A stretch of DNA of 64,000 bases from FEN-1297 sp046705645 (GTDB lineage Bacteria; Bacteroidota; Ignavibacteria; Ignavibacteriales; Ignavibacteriaceae): positions 52,105 to 116,104 of the forward strand of contig JBJKQE010000086.1 of assembly GCA_046705645.1 (NCBI GenBank), in the 5' to 3' direction. The notes under the pieces were generated by a model, which searched no databases, was not told where the DNA came from, and saw nothing but the letters and a program-made list of their open reading frames with translations. Made by a program: the position numbers and the translations under genes. Below, piece by piece: positions 1 to 9,035 of the stretch; position 1 is the first letter of the stretch, and every line of letters begins with the position of its first letter.

Positions 1-175
1 TTTTAGTTTTCATTTCAATTCAAACTTATAATCTTTTTAAAGATAATTTATAAATTACATTTTTGATCGGCAATATCAAGATTTTTCTAATAATGCTAAA
101 TATAAATATTAATTTTTAAATATATGAATTTTCAAAGATAGGACTTGTTATAATGAAAGATAAGAAATAACCACA

Positions 176-226
176 CCTCTGATGAAACGATTAAATTTAA
201 CAACAAGGAAATAGTTTCACCAGAGG
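176..226 (-). terminator. Inverted repeat, probable 3' hairpin of the thioredoxin-like gene
   Basis: Arms at 176-188 and 214-226 are complementary over 13 positions with one A/C mismatch when read on the plus strand. On the minus-strand transcript that mismatch becomes a G-U pair, so the stem is continuous there. It lies about 30 bases past the stop of the gene at 255-713. There is no clear T-run after it, so it may be an mRNA 3' end structure rather than a classical terminator. Confidence 0.5.
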
Positions 227-254
227 AATAATTTCCAATTTAATAAATTAGAAA

Positions 255-713
255 TTACAGCAATGATTTAATATGTTCTACATAATTTGCGGCGCCTCCG
301 GCTTGATAACCGGTTGCTGCAATTGGTTCACCATCGCTCTTTAATAAAATAATAGTGGGAAATCCCTGAACTCCGAATTTTTGCGCCAATTGTTGATTGT
401 AATATTTAGTGGCAACAGATTGATCTATGTTTTGCGGAAAATCTATTTTAACCAAAACTAAATTTTCATTTGCGTAATTTATAAATTCATCTTTAGAGAA
501 AACTTCATTGTCCAATCTTTTACACCAAATACACCAATCGGAACCCGTAAAATCTACAAGTATTGGACGATTTTCGTTTTGAGCAACTTGTTCTGCCTTT
601 TCAAGGTTATCATACCATTTTAATGAATTACTCTTTGCATTTACAGAACATCCGTAAATGAATAAAAAAGAAGATGCAATTAGAACGGACAGAATATTTT
701 TCATTATTTTCAT
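255..713 (-). CDS. Thioredoxin-like lipoprotein (DUF255/thioredoxin_7 type)
   Basis: This 152-residue protein begins with a lipoprotein signal peptide whose lipobox ends at Cys22 (FIYGC), so it is probably anchored in a membrane and faces the periplasm. The remainder is a thioredoxin fold: 'ILVDFTGSDWCIWCKRL' carries the CxxC redox pair at Cys61 and Cys64, and 'FGVQGFPTIILL' contains the cis-proline. The 'W-C-x-W-C-K' context is typical of thioredoxin_7/DUF255 proteins rather than of cytoplasmic TrxA. It most likely reduces or exchanges disulfides of envelope proteins, but the partner is unknown. It is followed by an inverted repeat and seems to be a single-gene unit. Confidence 0.85.
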   Translation of the reverse strand: MKIMKNILSVLIASSFLFIYGCSVNAKSNSLKWYDNLEKAEQVAQNENRPILVDFTGSDWCIWCKRLDNEVFSKDEFINYANENLVLVKIDFPQNIDQSVATKYYNQQLAQKFGVQGFPTIILLKSDGEPIAATGYQAGGAANYVEHIKSLL

Positions 714-814
714 TTTTTACCTTTGAAGTGGAAAAAAAATTAAAGTTATTTTAACGTATGATGAAGGCTTTTTTAAAAAGATTCGGCATTTAAGAAAAAA
801 TTTGGAGAAAAACC

Positions 815-1936
815 TTATTTTGTACTTTTTGAACTTTTGAATAAAATTCTTCTTTTTTCATAAGCCTCATGTGCAATTTTAACATCTTCAATGAACTTGG
901 GTAATTCTTTTAACAGTAAAGCTTGCGGTCCGTCCACTAAAGCTTTAATAGGATCCGGATGGAAATCCACTAAAATCATGTTTGCTCCGGAAATAACTCC
1001 TTGCGCAGTTGCATGAAAGATATCAAGGATCCCATCGGGTGACGAATCTCGTGATCCAATTGAATGTGATGGATCAATACACACCGGCATTCGTGTCAAT
1101 CTTTTAATAGCAGGCACCAAACTAAAATCCACTAAATTTCTATGCGGTTCGGAAAATGAAGTTTTCATTCCTCTTAAACAAAAGACAACTTTCGCATTTC
1201 CTTCACTGGCCAAATACTCGGCAGCATTTAAAGATTCATTTAATGTAATTCCAAAACCTCTTTTTAAAAGAACAGGAAATTTTTTTTGTCTGCCGATTGA
1301 TTTTAGTAATTCAAAGTTTTGAGTATTGCGGGTTCCTATCTGCAGCATAACCCCGGTTGGATTTCCCGTTTGTTCTAACGCTTCATTAATTTCTTCGATA
1401 TGATTTTCATGAGTCACTTCCATCGCTATAATTTTAATAGAATACTTTCCTGCCAATTCGAAAACGTAAGGTAAGCAATTCTTACCATGACCTTGAAAAG
1501 AATATGGATTAGTTCTAGGTTTGTAGGCACCCATCCTTGTACAAATAAGATTATTTTCGTTCAGTGATTTCATCATCTGTTCAACATGTTCTTTTGTATC
1601 TACGGCACAAAGCCCGGCAAAAATATTTAAATTGTCCTGATCAAAATGAACACCGTTATAATCAAAACCGATAGTCCGTTTACTGTCCTTATGTCTTCCG
1701 ATAATCCTATATTCTTGTGAAACCCTGACAACTCTTTCAACTGCAGGAAGAGTTTCTATAGCTTCTTTATTCAAAGCAGCTGTATCACCAAAAAGATAAA
1801 TTTCGGTTAAACGTTGAAATTTTCCTTCAACAATATGTTTTTGAATTCTTATGTTATCTAAATTATTTAAATAATCCCATGTTTTTTTGAATGCATTTGA
1901 ATTCTCATCTATGTCATGATGCAGTATTACTATCAT
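815..1936 (-). CDS. DAHP synthase-like protein (type I-beta), divergent active site
   Basis: This 373-residue protein has the layout of the short DAHP synthases with an N-terminal ferredoxin-like domain (about 1-80, starting MIVIL) and a TIM-barrel core. The family joins phosphoenolpyruvate and erythrose 4-phosphate in the first step of aromatic amino acid synthesis. The core keeps KPRT (139-142), PYSFQG, QIGTRNTQNFELL, LLKRGF, DPSH (His291), HPDP and the Asp of KALVDG (335). It also keeps the metal-ligand Cys110, but in a GLC rather than GPC context. Two positions depart from the family: the usual CERGIRT is CLRGMKT (253-259), and the usual Glu of VEVHP is Asp324. It may be a working variant or a paralogue acting on a related substrate. 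No other aro gene is adjacent. Confidence 0.75.
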   Translation of the reverse strand: MIVILHHDIDENSNAFKKTWDYLNNLDNIRIQKHIVEGKFQRLTEIYLFGDTAALNKEAIETLPAVERVVRVSQEYRIIGRHKDSKRTIGFDYNGVHFDQDNLNIFAGLCAVDTKEHVEQMMKSLNENNLICTRMGAYKPRTNPYSFQGHGKNCLPYVFELAGKYSIKIIAMEVTHENHIEEINEALEQTGNPTGVMLQIGTRNTQNFELLKSIGRQKKFPVLLKRGFGITLNESLNAAEYLASEGNAKVVFCLRGMKTSFSEPHRNLVDFSLVPAIKRLTRMPVCIDPSHSIGSRDSSPDGILDIFHATAQGVISGANMILVDFHPDPIKALVDGPQALLLKELPKFIEDVKIAHEAYEKRRILFKSSKSTK

Positions 1937-2094
1937 TTCTCAAACCTTAATAACTATTATTTTATATAAAGTGAGGTGAAATTTAATAAAAAATTATGTT
2001 TATATAGAGAAGAAAATCATAATGAGGTGAGTAATTTGGGTACTAAATGGAATAATTATACAGGTTAAATATTAAATTCTGATATTTAATAAAA

Positions 2095-2119
2095 AGAGCC
2101 GCCAAAAGTTGACGGCTCT
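2095..2119 (-). terminator. Rho-independent terminator of the T9SS cargo gene
   Basis: AGAGCCG (2095-2101) pairs with CGGCTCT (2113-2119), with an inner CAA/TTG pairing. On the minus strand the hairpin is followed by a run of T (CTCTTTTTATT). It sits 28 bases past the stop of the gene at 2148-4019. Confidence 0.85.
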
Positions 2120-2147
2120 AATTAATAATATTATTATATCTGAAGTA

Positions 2148-4019
2148 TTATTTCAACAAAACGAGTTTCTTTGTTTGAACAAAGCTTCCGGCTTTTAATT
2201 GATAGAAATATACTCCACTTGCTAAATTACTTCCATTAAATGATACACTATAATTGCCGACCGGTTTTTCACCGTTGACTAAAGTTGCAACTTCACTGCC
2301 TAGAACATTATAAACCTTCAAAGTTACTCTACTCGCAACCGGAACACTGAACTTAATCATAGTAGTGGGATTAAACGGATTCGGATAGTTCTGATATAAT
2401 TGATAGTTTGATACGGTCCCGCTTGTGGTATTTATGGAAGTCACATCAACAGGTGACATAGTAAATGATGCGCTGCTTGTATAATTCCCATTATAATCTA
2501 AAGATACATTACTAGTTTGGTTTGATGTGTAACCGTATTTATCAGCCGTGATATTATAACTTCCGGGAACAAGTCCTGCAATAATATAGTTTCCGTTTTG
2601 GTCGGAAATACCGTAAGCTGAAATTTGTTGATTATTATCTAAAGCGAAAACAAAAGCTCCGCTAACAGGATTTCCTGAATTATCTCGTAAAGTACCGCTA
2701 ACCATATCAGCTCCGGAATCCGTATCAGCAACAAGAGTAAAGTTAATTCCGGAAACAATTCCGGATGAATTTACAACAACCGAATCAGCATCCTTCCATT
2801 TTAAGGTTTGCATTCCATCATTTCTAAAGAAAGTGGGTTCGTAATCCTTTTCGGGAATAGCAAGTAAAATATAACTTCCGGGATACAGATGTGAAAACGT
2901 ATAATTGCCTAAAGAATCAGTAATTGTTGAATATCTTTTATGAGAATGATTTCCATCATTTAAACGAATTGCGAAGATCATTGCGTTAACTGCCATATTG
3001 CTATCATTTTTTACTACTCCGCTTATGCCGTTATTATAAACCGGCTTATGATTCAGGACAAAATCAATTCCAGTAGTATCTGATGAAATAGAGATTCTAT
3101 CGGCATCCATAAAGTTACTTTTATCATTATAAAATTGGGGAATATAATCATGATTGAACGGATGAGCAAAAACAACAACAGTATCTCCGGCTCTAACGTG
3201 CACGGAGTAATGTCCTGCACTGTCGGTTACGCCGTGATAATATCTCCAGTGATAAGTATTAAATGCAACATTATATACTTCAATCCAGGCTTTTAACGGA
3301 TTACCAGCCGTATCTGTAACTGTCCCCGAAAGCATGTATTTCGTAGGAATAATTCGTGCCTGCAATGAAATATTAAATGAAAGGCTATCACCGGAGTTCA
3401 ATTGAATCTTTGTTGCATGAAAAATATCTCTTACATTATTATAATATTCCGGGTAATACCCCATAGCACTGGAATAAATTAAATAAGTTCCGGGTAAAAG
3501 TTTTGCACTGAAATTACCCATGCTGTCGGTTTTTACAAAAGTTAAATCCCATCCCCAAATAGGAATAAACGCAACTCTTGCATTAGCAATTGCCATATTG
3601 GAAGAATTATCCATAACGGTCCCTGAAATAACTCCCTTTACAAGATTTGAGTCAATTGAGATAACTGCAGTATCAGATGGACCGCTCTCACCGGAACTAT
3701 TCTGGGCAGTAACATAATAGGAATATGTTTCACCTCTTTGAACATATTTATCAAACCAGAAATTCATATGAACATGCGAATACATTTTTACAAATGAACC
3801 GGTATCCGAAACTCCGCCGGTTTTTCTATATATATTAAAATAAAAAGAATCCATATCGTAAGTAACATCCGGTTTCCAATTAAGTTTTACAAAAACATGT
3901 TCGTCCCATGTACTTTGGGTTGCAGTTAAATTTGTAGGGTTAGCCGGCTGTGCATGTGTTAATACTGAAAGGCTGGCCAAAATCACAAACGTCAAAAACA
4001 CATTAGCAAATTTTTTCAT
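2148..4019 (-). CDS. Secreted T9SS type A cargo protein with carboxypeptidase-regulatory-like repeats
   Basis: The 623-residue product has an N-terminal signal peptide (1-23, ending THAQ) and a fibronectin type III-like domain (about 26-125). Four repeated beta-sandwich units of the carboxypeptidase regulatory-like type follow, starting near residues 128, 226, 330 and 436. Each carries 'SGTV-D-xGNPL/V' and 'D-SxGxY' signatures (DSMGNFSAKLLPGTY, DQNGNYIIAGLVPGSY). The C-terminal ~85 residues begin 'YQLYQNYPNPFNPTT' and end in 'GVYFYQLKAGSFVQTKKLVLLK', the classical type IX sorting domain, so the protein should be exported and anchored or released at the cell surface. No catalytic motif is visible. 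The binding target is unknown. Confidence 0.9.
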   Translation of the reverse strand: MKKFANVFLTFVILASLSVLTHAQPANPTNLTATQSTWDEHVFVKLNWKPDVTYDMDSFYFNIYRKTGGVSDTGSFVKMYSHVHMNFWFDKYVQRGETYSYYVTAQNSSGESGPSDTAVISIDSNLVKGVISGTVMDNSSNMAIANARVAFIPIWGWDLTFVKTDSMGNFSAKLLPGTYLIYSSAMGYYPEYYNNVRDIFHATKIQLNSGDSLSFNISLQARIIPTKYMLSGTVTDTAGNPLKAWIEVYNVAFNTYHWRYYHGVTDSAGHYSVHVRAGDTVVVFAHPFNHDYIPQFYNDKSNFMDADRISISSDTTGIDFVLNHKPVYNNGISGVVKNDSNMAVNAMIFAIRLNDGNHSHKRYSTITDSLGNYTFSHLYPGSYILLAIPEKDYEPTFFRNDGMQTLKWKDADSVVVNSSGIVSGINFTLVADTDSGADMVSGTLRDNSGNPVSGAFVFALDNNQQISAYGISDQNGNYIIAGLVPGSYNITADKYGYTSNQTSNVSLDYNGNYTSSASFTMSPVDVTSINTTSGTVSNYQLYQNYPNPFNPTTMIKFSVPVASRVTLKVYNVLGSEVATLVNGEKPVGNYSVSFNGSNLASGVYFYQLKAGSFVQTKKLVLLK

Positions 4020-4631
4020 GATTTCCTTTCTCCTTAAGTTTATTATTCTTAAAACGTGCTTACCGCATTCATTTAGAATGGCAACTAATTATTCTTATCA
4101 CTCGTTTGTTAAAATATTATACAAAATCATGCCAAAACAATAAAATAAGAGTTTTTTATTTATACTAAACATTTTTTATAGAACTTCAATTATTTATGCC
4201 TGGTAATATCATAGTATCGCCTGGTATATTAAATTATCAGGTAAACACTTTCAAATTCTGTCGGAAAGATTTTGCAAAGAGTATATGATTTTATAATAAT
4301 TTCTTATCCTTAATACTTATTTAAAGCCTGAATTTCTAATGTATTTTAATATATGCAATTAGATATTAATATTATACGAATATTTTTCGCACTAAAAACT
4401 ATTTTACATTAATTTTTAATAATGCTATTTGCAATGTTTGGCAAATTCATAACAAATAGATTTGTATATCTTCAGTATAAATGAATAAATTAATGCGTTA
4501 AAAAATTCCATACAATGTGTAAATTTTAACATTAATATTTAATGACTGAGATCATTCAATAGAACAAGAAGTGATCTTAAATAATACATTTCCCTCTTTA
4601 AGCATGAGAAACTTTAATTACTAATATTTTA
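4020..4631. other. 612-base divergent intergenic region
   Basis: This region separates the T9SS cargo gene (leftward) from the glycosyltransferase gene (rightward). It is very AT-rich. No convincing ORF, RNA gene or hairpin was seen. It probably holds the promoters of both flanking genes, but no promoter could be assigned with confidence. Confidence 0.5.
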
Positions 4632-5945
4632 ATGATTGGTCTTGATACAATGCAAAAAAATCAAAAATTCGTTTTTATTCTTTTAGTAGCTCTTTTCTTT
4701 ATTTTATTTTTATTTTTTGCAGTTCTTAAGACCAAAATTATTATTTTATATACTATTCTATTTATAACAACATCTTTAATTTTTATCCTATTGTTCAGCC
4801 TAATTATCCGATACAAAATTCCCACTAAATATATTATTTGGATAATCGGTTTAGGCATAATTTTAAAGATTGCTCTTTTATTTATGCATCCGATAGGTTC
4901 AGATGATTTTTACAGATATATCTGGGATGGTAAAGTGCAGGCTAATGGAATTAATCCGTACAAGTTTGCTCCTTCCGATAAAGCTTTAAACAATCTACGT
5001 TCAACAAATCTGCCTAAATTGGTTAATTATCCTGAAATGAAAACAATTTACCCTCCTCTCGGAGAAAATTTATTTTATTTAAGTTATTTAATAAGCGGAG
5101 AAAGTTTTTTAGGGTTAAAGATGTTTTTATTCCTTTTTGACATTTTAACAATTTATGGCCTTTATTTAATTATAAGGAAATTGAAGTTACCTCAAAAAAA
5201 TATTTTGATTTACATTTTATGTCCATTACCTATCTTTCAATTTATAATTGACGCTCATGTTGACGGATTTGGTTTACCATTGTTGCTTTTTGCTATTTAT
5301 TTTTATCTGGATCGGAAAAGAAGTTTAAGCTATATTTTTTTAGGATTATCCTTATGCATAAAACCGGTTGGTTTATTACTAATCCCCATTTTTTTTCTAA
5401 ATGAGAACAAACTGTTAGAAAAATTAAAAACTATTATTATTCCTTTTTCTATATGCTTTTTATTATATCTACCATATATTTTTACTGGAGCTCCTTTTCA
5501 GTCGTTAAAAACTTTTACTGAAAATTGGACATTTAACGGGATTATTTTTGATATTCTCAATTCATTCGTTCAAAATAATCAAACCAGCAGATTAATTTGC
5601 GGCATTCTTTTAATTGCGGCATACTTACCTGTAATATTTACTAAGAAAGAACTAATTACTAAAATTTATCTTTCAATATTTCTACTATTAATATTCTCCC
5701 CGGTTGTTCACCCATGGTATGTCGCCTGGCTTGTAATTCTTTTACCTTTTATTAATAGGTGGAGCGGAATTCTTTTGGGGGGATTAATTAGTTTAACGGC
5801 TTTTACAATACTTAATTATCAATTAAAAGGAATTTGGCAGGAATACACTTGGGTACTTATTCTGGAATACACTCCCATATTAAGCTTATTTTTATATGAA
5901 CTTTTTAAGAATTCAATAAAATTTAATAAACCAAAATTAACATGA
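4632..5945 (+). CDS. GT-C type membrane glycosyltransferase
   Basis: This is a 437-residue, very hydrophobic protein with roughly eleven to twelve membrane segments. Near residue 90 'MHPIGSDDFYRYIWDGKVQ' followed by 'NGINPY' gives the acidic pair and context typical of GT-C polyprenyl-phosphate-sugar transferases of the PIG-M/DUF2029 kind. Near residue 360 'FSPVVHPWYVAWLVILLPF' is the second family signature. It would move a sugar from a lipid-linked donor to an acceptor on the outer face of the inner membrane. The acceptor cannot be told from sequence. The first ATG is used here; an in-frame ATG at 4650 is an equally plausible start. The gene stands alone. Confidence 0.75.
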   Translation: MIGLDTMQKNQKFVFILLVALFFILFLFFAVLKTKIIILYTILFITTSLIFILLFSLIIRYKIPTKYIIWIIGLGIILKIALLFMHPIGSDDFYRYIWDGKVQANGINPYKFAPSDKALNNLRSTNLPKLVNYPEMKTIYPPLGENLFYLSYLISGESFLGLKMFLFLFDILTIYGLYLIIRKLKLPQKNILIYILCPLPIFQFIIDAHVDGFGLPLLLFAIYFYLDRKRSLSYIFLGLSLCIKPVGLLLIPIFFLNENKLLEKLKTIIIPFSICFLLYLPYIFTGAPFQSLKTFTENWTFNGIIFDILNSFVQNNQTSRLICGILLIAAYLPVIFTKKELITKIYLSIFLLLIFSPVVHPWYVAWLVILLPFINRWSGILLGGLISLTAFTILNYQLKGIWQEYTWVLILEYTPILSLFLYELFKNSIKFNKPKLT

Positions 5946-6195
5946 TTAAATTGGTCTTTTTCAAGATTTAATAACTTGATGTTTCAGATTTTTATTGTTT
6001 AGATTATGTGCAAGAAGAATCTTATTTCAAATCTAAAAGCTTGTTCAGGGTATAATATTTATACACTTTAGAACACATAGTTAAAATTCAAAACATAAAA
6101 TATCTTATCTAATTAATATTTTGTGATAGTGTTCACCTAAAGAAATTTAAAATATTCTATTTTACTACCGGAAATTATTTTCAAAAGGAATTGGA

Positions 6196-6351
6196 ATGCT
6201 TTGGGTGCTTATTTCAGTGCTGTTTTTATTGTGGCTCGTAGGGGTAATATTAAAAATATCCTTAGGGGGTTTTATACATGTTATTTTGATTATTGCCGTT
6301 ATTTTGCTCGTCATTAATTTACTCAAATCGACAAAGCATAACTATTCTTAA
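6196..6351 (+). CDS. Lmo0937/DUF5670-like small membrane protein
   Basis: This is a 51-residue ORF. It starts ATG after an AAAGGAA ribosome site (from about 6184) and reads MLWVLISVLFLLWLVG, then a glycine pair and a second hydrophobic segment, ending in KSTKHNYS. Two transmembrane helices joined by a 'GG-F-H' turn are the hallmark of the Lmo0937/DUF5670 family, often found in stress-induced small membrane proteins. The function of that family is not established. The recognisable sequence, good ribosome site and position in an otherwise empty gap support it as a real gene. Confidence 0.75.
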   Translation: MLWVLISVLFLLWLVGVILKISLGGFIHVILIIAVILLVINLLKSTKHNYS

Positions 6352-6409
6352 CCATTAAGAATAAAATTAAATTTATTTCTAAGAGATAATTTTGTTAATG
6401 TAAATAATT

Positions 6410-6868
6410 TCATTTACCCCGCTTTAAAACTTCAATTTTAACATTAGCTGTACCGGTTAAAATCATATCTAATTTTTCTGCTGCTTTTTTAGATAAGTCA
6501 ATAATTCTGCCTTTTGCAAACGGCCCTCTATCATTTATTCTTACAACAACACTCCTCATGTTATCTAAATTTGTTACTCTAACAATTGTACCAAACGGCA
6601 AGTCATTACTTGCGGCAGTTAAATCATTCATATTGTAAATCTCACCGCTAGCGGTAGGAATTCCGTTGTACTTTTCCGCATAGTAGGAAGCGGTACCATA
6701 ATATGTTTGTAAGGAGTTAGTCCTCATTGAAGAACCATTACTTTCATTTTTCGGTTCGTTGATTCTTTCATTACCTTTATGGTCATTATTCGAAGTAAAC
6801 CGGGGAACACTGCTGCAGGCAATAAAGTAGAATGAGAAAATAATTAGTATGATTATTTTATAGACCAT
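6410..6868 (-). CDS. RlpA-like lipoprotein, double-psi beta-barrel
   Basis: This 152-residue protein begins with a lipoprotein signal peptide (lipobox Cys18, YFIAC) and a low-complexity linker. A double-psi beta-barrel follows at about 57-150. 'GTASYYAEKYNGIPTASGE', 'AASNDLPFGTIVRVTN' and 'VRINDRGPF' are the RlpA signatures, and the Asp of NDRGPF is the presumed catalytic residue. RlpA proteins cleave or bind denuded glycan strands of peptidoglycan at septa. There is no SPOR domain, so septal targeting by that route is not expected. The gene is followed on the same strand by none within 400 bases and looks monocistronic. Confidence 0.85.
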   Translation of the reverse strand: MVYKIIILIIFSFYFIACSSVPRFTSNNDHKGNERINEPKNESNGSSMRTNSLQTYYGTASYYAEKYNGIPTASGEIYNMNDLTAASNDLPFGTIVRVTNLDNMRSVVVRINDRGPFAKGRIIDLSKKAAEKLDMILTGTANVKIEVLKRGK

Positions 6869-6968
6869 AAATTAATTGTTAATTGTACACAAGATAATAG
6901 TCTGCATCAGAATAAAATTTGGATTAGAGAGTAATAATATTTTAAAAATATTTTTCAAATTTTTTAAT

Positions 6969-7670
6969 TTATAATGCGGTTATAATCGAAGCACATTTTA
7001 CTATTGCTGTTTCTGTTCGTAAACGATTTTCAGCCAAACTAAATAAATTATCTTTATTAATTATTTTAATTTCTTCATCCGATAAACCGCCTTCCGGGCC
7101 GAAAATTAACAAATATTTCTTTAAAGAATTAATTAATCCTCTTTTGAATACGGCTTTAGCATTCTGTTCAAAAACAATATTTTCTCCTTCCATAGCAATT
7201 AGTTCATCAAATGATTTTAGAACCGAAATCTGAGGTAAATAACTTCTTAAAGATTGCTTCATAGCCGACAATAAGATTTTATTCCATCTATCTAATTTAT
7301 TCGCTCTCGATATCGTTCTTTTTGATTCATAAACAATAAAATTTGTTATACCAAGTTCCGTACTTTTTTCAAGAGCAAATTCAAATCGTTCAGGGTTTTT
7401 TAATTTTGGAATGCAAAAGATTACATTGGAAAATTTGTTTTCGTAGGTAAGTACTTCATTAATTGCCAAATCTATATGGCCGTTTAATATTCGATTTATT
7501 TTACAATTAAAAATATGACCGATGCCGTCAGTTATATGAATTAAATCATTAACCGAATGACGCATTACTTTTAGGATATGACTGCATTCATCTCCTTCAA
7601 TTTTAATGATATCATCTTTACGATTTTCGGGAGAAGTATAATATAACTCTATGTTAGAAAGATAATCCAA
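6969..7670 (-). CDS. rsmE: 16S rRNA (uracil1498-N3)-methyltransferase RsmE
   Basis: The 233-residue protein has the RsmE layout: an N-terminal PUA-like part ('ELYYTSPENR', 'HILKVMRHSVND') and a C-terminal SPOUT knot with 'KSTELGITNFIVYESKRT', 'LIFGPEGGLSDEE' and 'LAENRLRTETAIV'. It methylates N3 of U1498 in the 30S decoding centre using S-adenosylmethionine. The start must be the TTG at 7670: an in-frame TAG lies two codons upstream and the conserved N-terminus begins six residues in. It overlaps the end of the upstream outer-membrane gene by 17 bases, so the two are probably translationally coupled. Confidence 0.92.
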   Translation of the reverse strand: MDYLSNIELYYTSPENRKDDIIKIEGDECSHILKVMRHSVNDLIHITDGIGHIFNCKINRILNGHIDLAINEVLTYENKFSNVIFCIPKLKNPERFEFALEKSTELGITNFIVYESKRTISRANKLDRWNKILLSAMKQSLRSYLPQISVLKSFDELIAMEGENIVFEQNAKAVFKRGLINSLKKYLLIFGPEGGLSDEEIKIINKDNLFSLAENRLRTETAIVKCASIITAL

Positions 7671-8997
7671 GTCCTAAAATCCATTCCGAATGTTTTTGCT
7701 GCCCCAAAGCATATTCAATTCTTAAAATATTATATGGTAAAATAAGAAAAATTAAGCCGCCGCCGTAACCCGATTTAAAATTATTTAAGTCCAACCTTTG
7801 ATTTTTCATTAACGTTGTACCCGAATCCATAAATAATTCCAAATAAAATGCAAAACGATATGATAATAGTGAATTTGGAATTATAGGTACGAAATCCAGA
7901 TTAACATTCATATCTTTAATAACCGGATAGTTTAATTCTACCGAACCTATGTAAGAATCATTGCCTTCTTCTACTTGATTATAATGTCCTCTGATTCTTT
8001 CCAGATATCCTATATATGAATAATCATAATATGGAACCATTTTACCGAAAGTAAGTCTGCTGGCAATTCTTCCTTTAATCCGAAGTTCATTTAAAAATTT
8101 AAAGTATTCTCTTAAATCAAAATTAACTACCTGATAATTTATTCCGTCAAACCCCAAACCTTTATATTGAATCATTGAAAATGCATAAGTTCCCATGCTC
8201 GGGAATTGTGCTAAATCTCTGGTATCATAAACATAACTCAATCCTAGTGTAAATTGATGATCTATTCTTTTCCCGGAAGCAGAAATGCCGGAGAAATAAA
8301 GCGGAGTTTCTATATAATAATAACCCAGCTGTAAATCAATTTTATTATATATATTGAATCTATTTCCGAAATCCAAGTATCCTCCGATAAACTTTTGTTT
8401 AAAGTCCTTTCCATAAATAGACTTGGCAATATTGCTTTTATTTAGTGCATTCTGATAATAGATCTCTCCGCTAAAATAAATATTTAGTTTTCTAAATAAA
8501 TATGGATGTTCGTAATAAAGAAGGATTGTCGGGTCATATCCTAAAGCAGCTCTTATCCGGATAGATTCATTTTCTCCGCGAAAATTTCGCAATAAGAAAT
8601 CCATTCCATATGATAATTTGCTTAAATCTCTGTCTTGTAATTCAATAAACGGTATAGGATAAATGTACCAGCTTTCTTCAACAGAAATTATTAAGATGTT
8701 ATTTGAATTATTTTTTTTTAGGTGTATTTCTACATTGGTAAATAAATTCAAGCTATAAATTCTATTAAGGTTATAATTTAATATATTTTTTGTAACCGTA
8801 TCACCTATGCTAAAAGTAAGCTCCCTTAGAATAACATCTTCTTTTGTAATTTTATTTCCGGTAATTTCAATTGAATCAATTCTTACAGGACCGCTGCCTT
8901 TATAAAAAAGTGAGTCGCTTTCTTGTGCAGATGCAATTACTGTTAAACAAATTATGAATAGTATGGAAATGAAAAGGTTGTATATAGAACTAAACAG
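7654..8997 (-). CDS. POTRA plus BamA-like outer-membrane protein, probable CTG start
   Basis: The region 7654-8751 encodes a beta-barrel rich in alternating aromatic/polar strands. It contains 'GLSYVYDTRDLAQFPSMGTY' and ends in 'GLGLSF' with a terminal Phe, like Omp85/surface-antigen (BamA/TamA) proteins. The open frame continues without a stop upstream of 8751. It adds a hydrophobic signal-like stretch ending IASAQ and a POTRA-like unit (VRIDSIEITGNKITKEDVIL ... FTNVE). A TAG at 8998-9000 closes the frame. No ATG/GTG/TTG lies before the signal sequence, so CTG at 8995-8997, preceded by GGGAG, is the best start, giving 447 residues. It may insert or export outer-membrane components. Confidence 0.75.
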   Translation of the reverse strand: MFSSIYNLFISILFIICLTVIASAQESDSLFYKGSGPVRIDSIEITGNKITKEDVILRELTFSIGDTVTKNILNYNLNRIYSLNLFTNVEIHLKKNNSNNILIISVEESWYIYPIPFIELQDRDLSKLSYGMDFLLRNFRGENESIRIRAALGYDPTILLYYEHPYLFRKLNIYFSGEIYYQNALNKSNIAKSIYGKDFKQKFIGGYLDFGNRFNIYNKIDLQLGYYYIETPLYFSGISASGKRIDHQFTLGLSYVYDTRDLAQFPSMGTYAFSMIQYKGLGFDGINYQVVNFDLREYFKFLNELRIKGRIASRLTFGKMVPYYDYSYIGYLERIRGHYNQVEEGNDSYIGSVELNYPVIKDMNVNLDFVPIIPNSLLSYRFAFYLELFMDSGTTLMKNQRLDLNNFKSGYGGGLIFLILPYNILRIEYALGQQKHSEWILGLGLSF

Positions 8998-9035
8998 CTA
9001 ATTTCTCCCGTGATTTTTAATTTTGAAATAAATAA

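Noticed and set aside
1..13. Possible start (ATG AAA ACT AAA) of a minus-strand gene running off the left edge
   Set aside because: Only four codons are visible, with no clear ribosome site, so a gene cannot be supported from this window.
2148..4019. Plus-strand ORF inside the T9SS cargo gene (3520-3717)
   Set aside because: It is antisense to a well-supported gene, has no recognisable domain and no ribosome site that stands out.
8751..8751. TTG at 8751 as the start of the outer-membrane protein
   Set aside because: It would remove the signal peptide and POTRA-like region that continue in frame upstream, leaving a barrel with no export signal.
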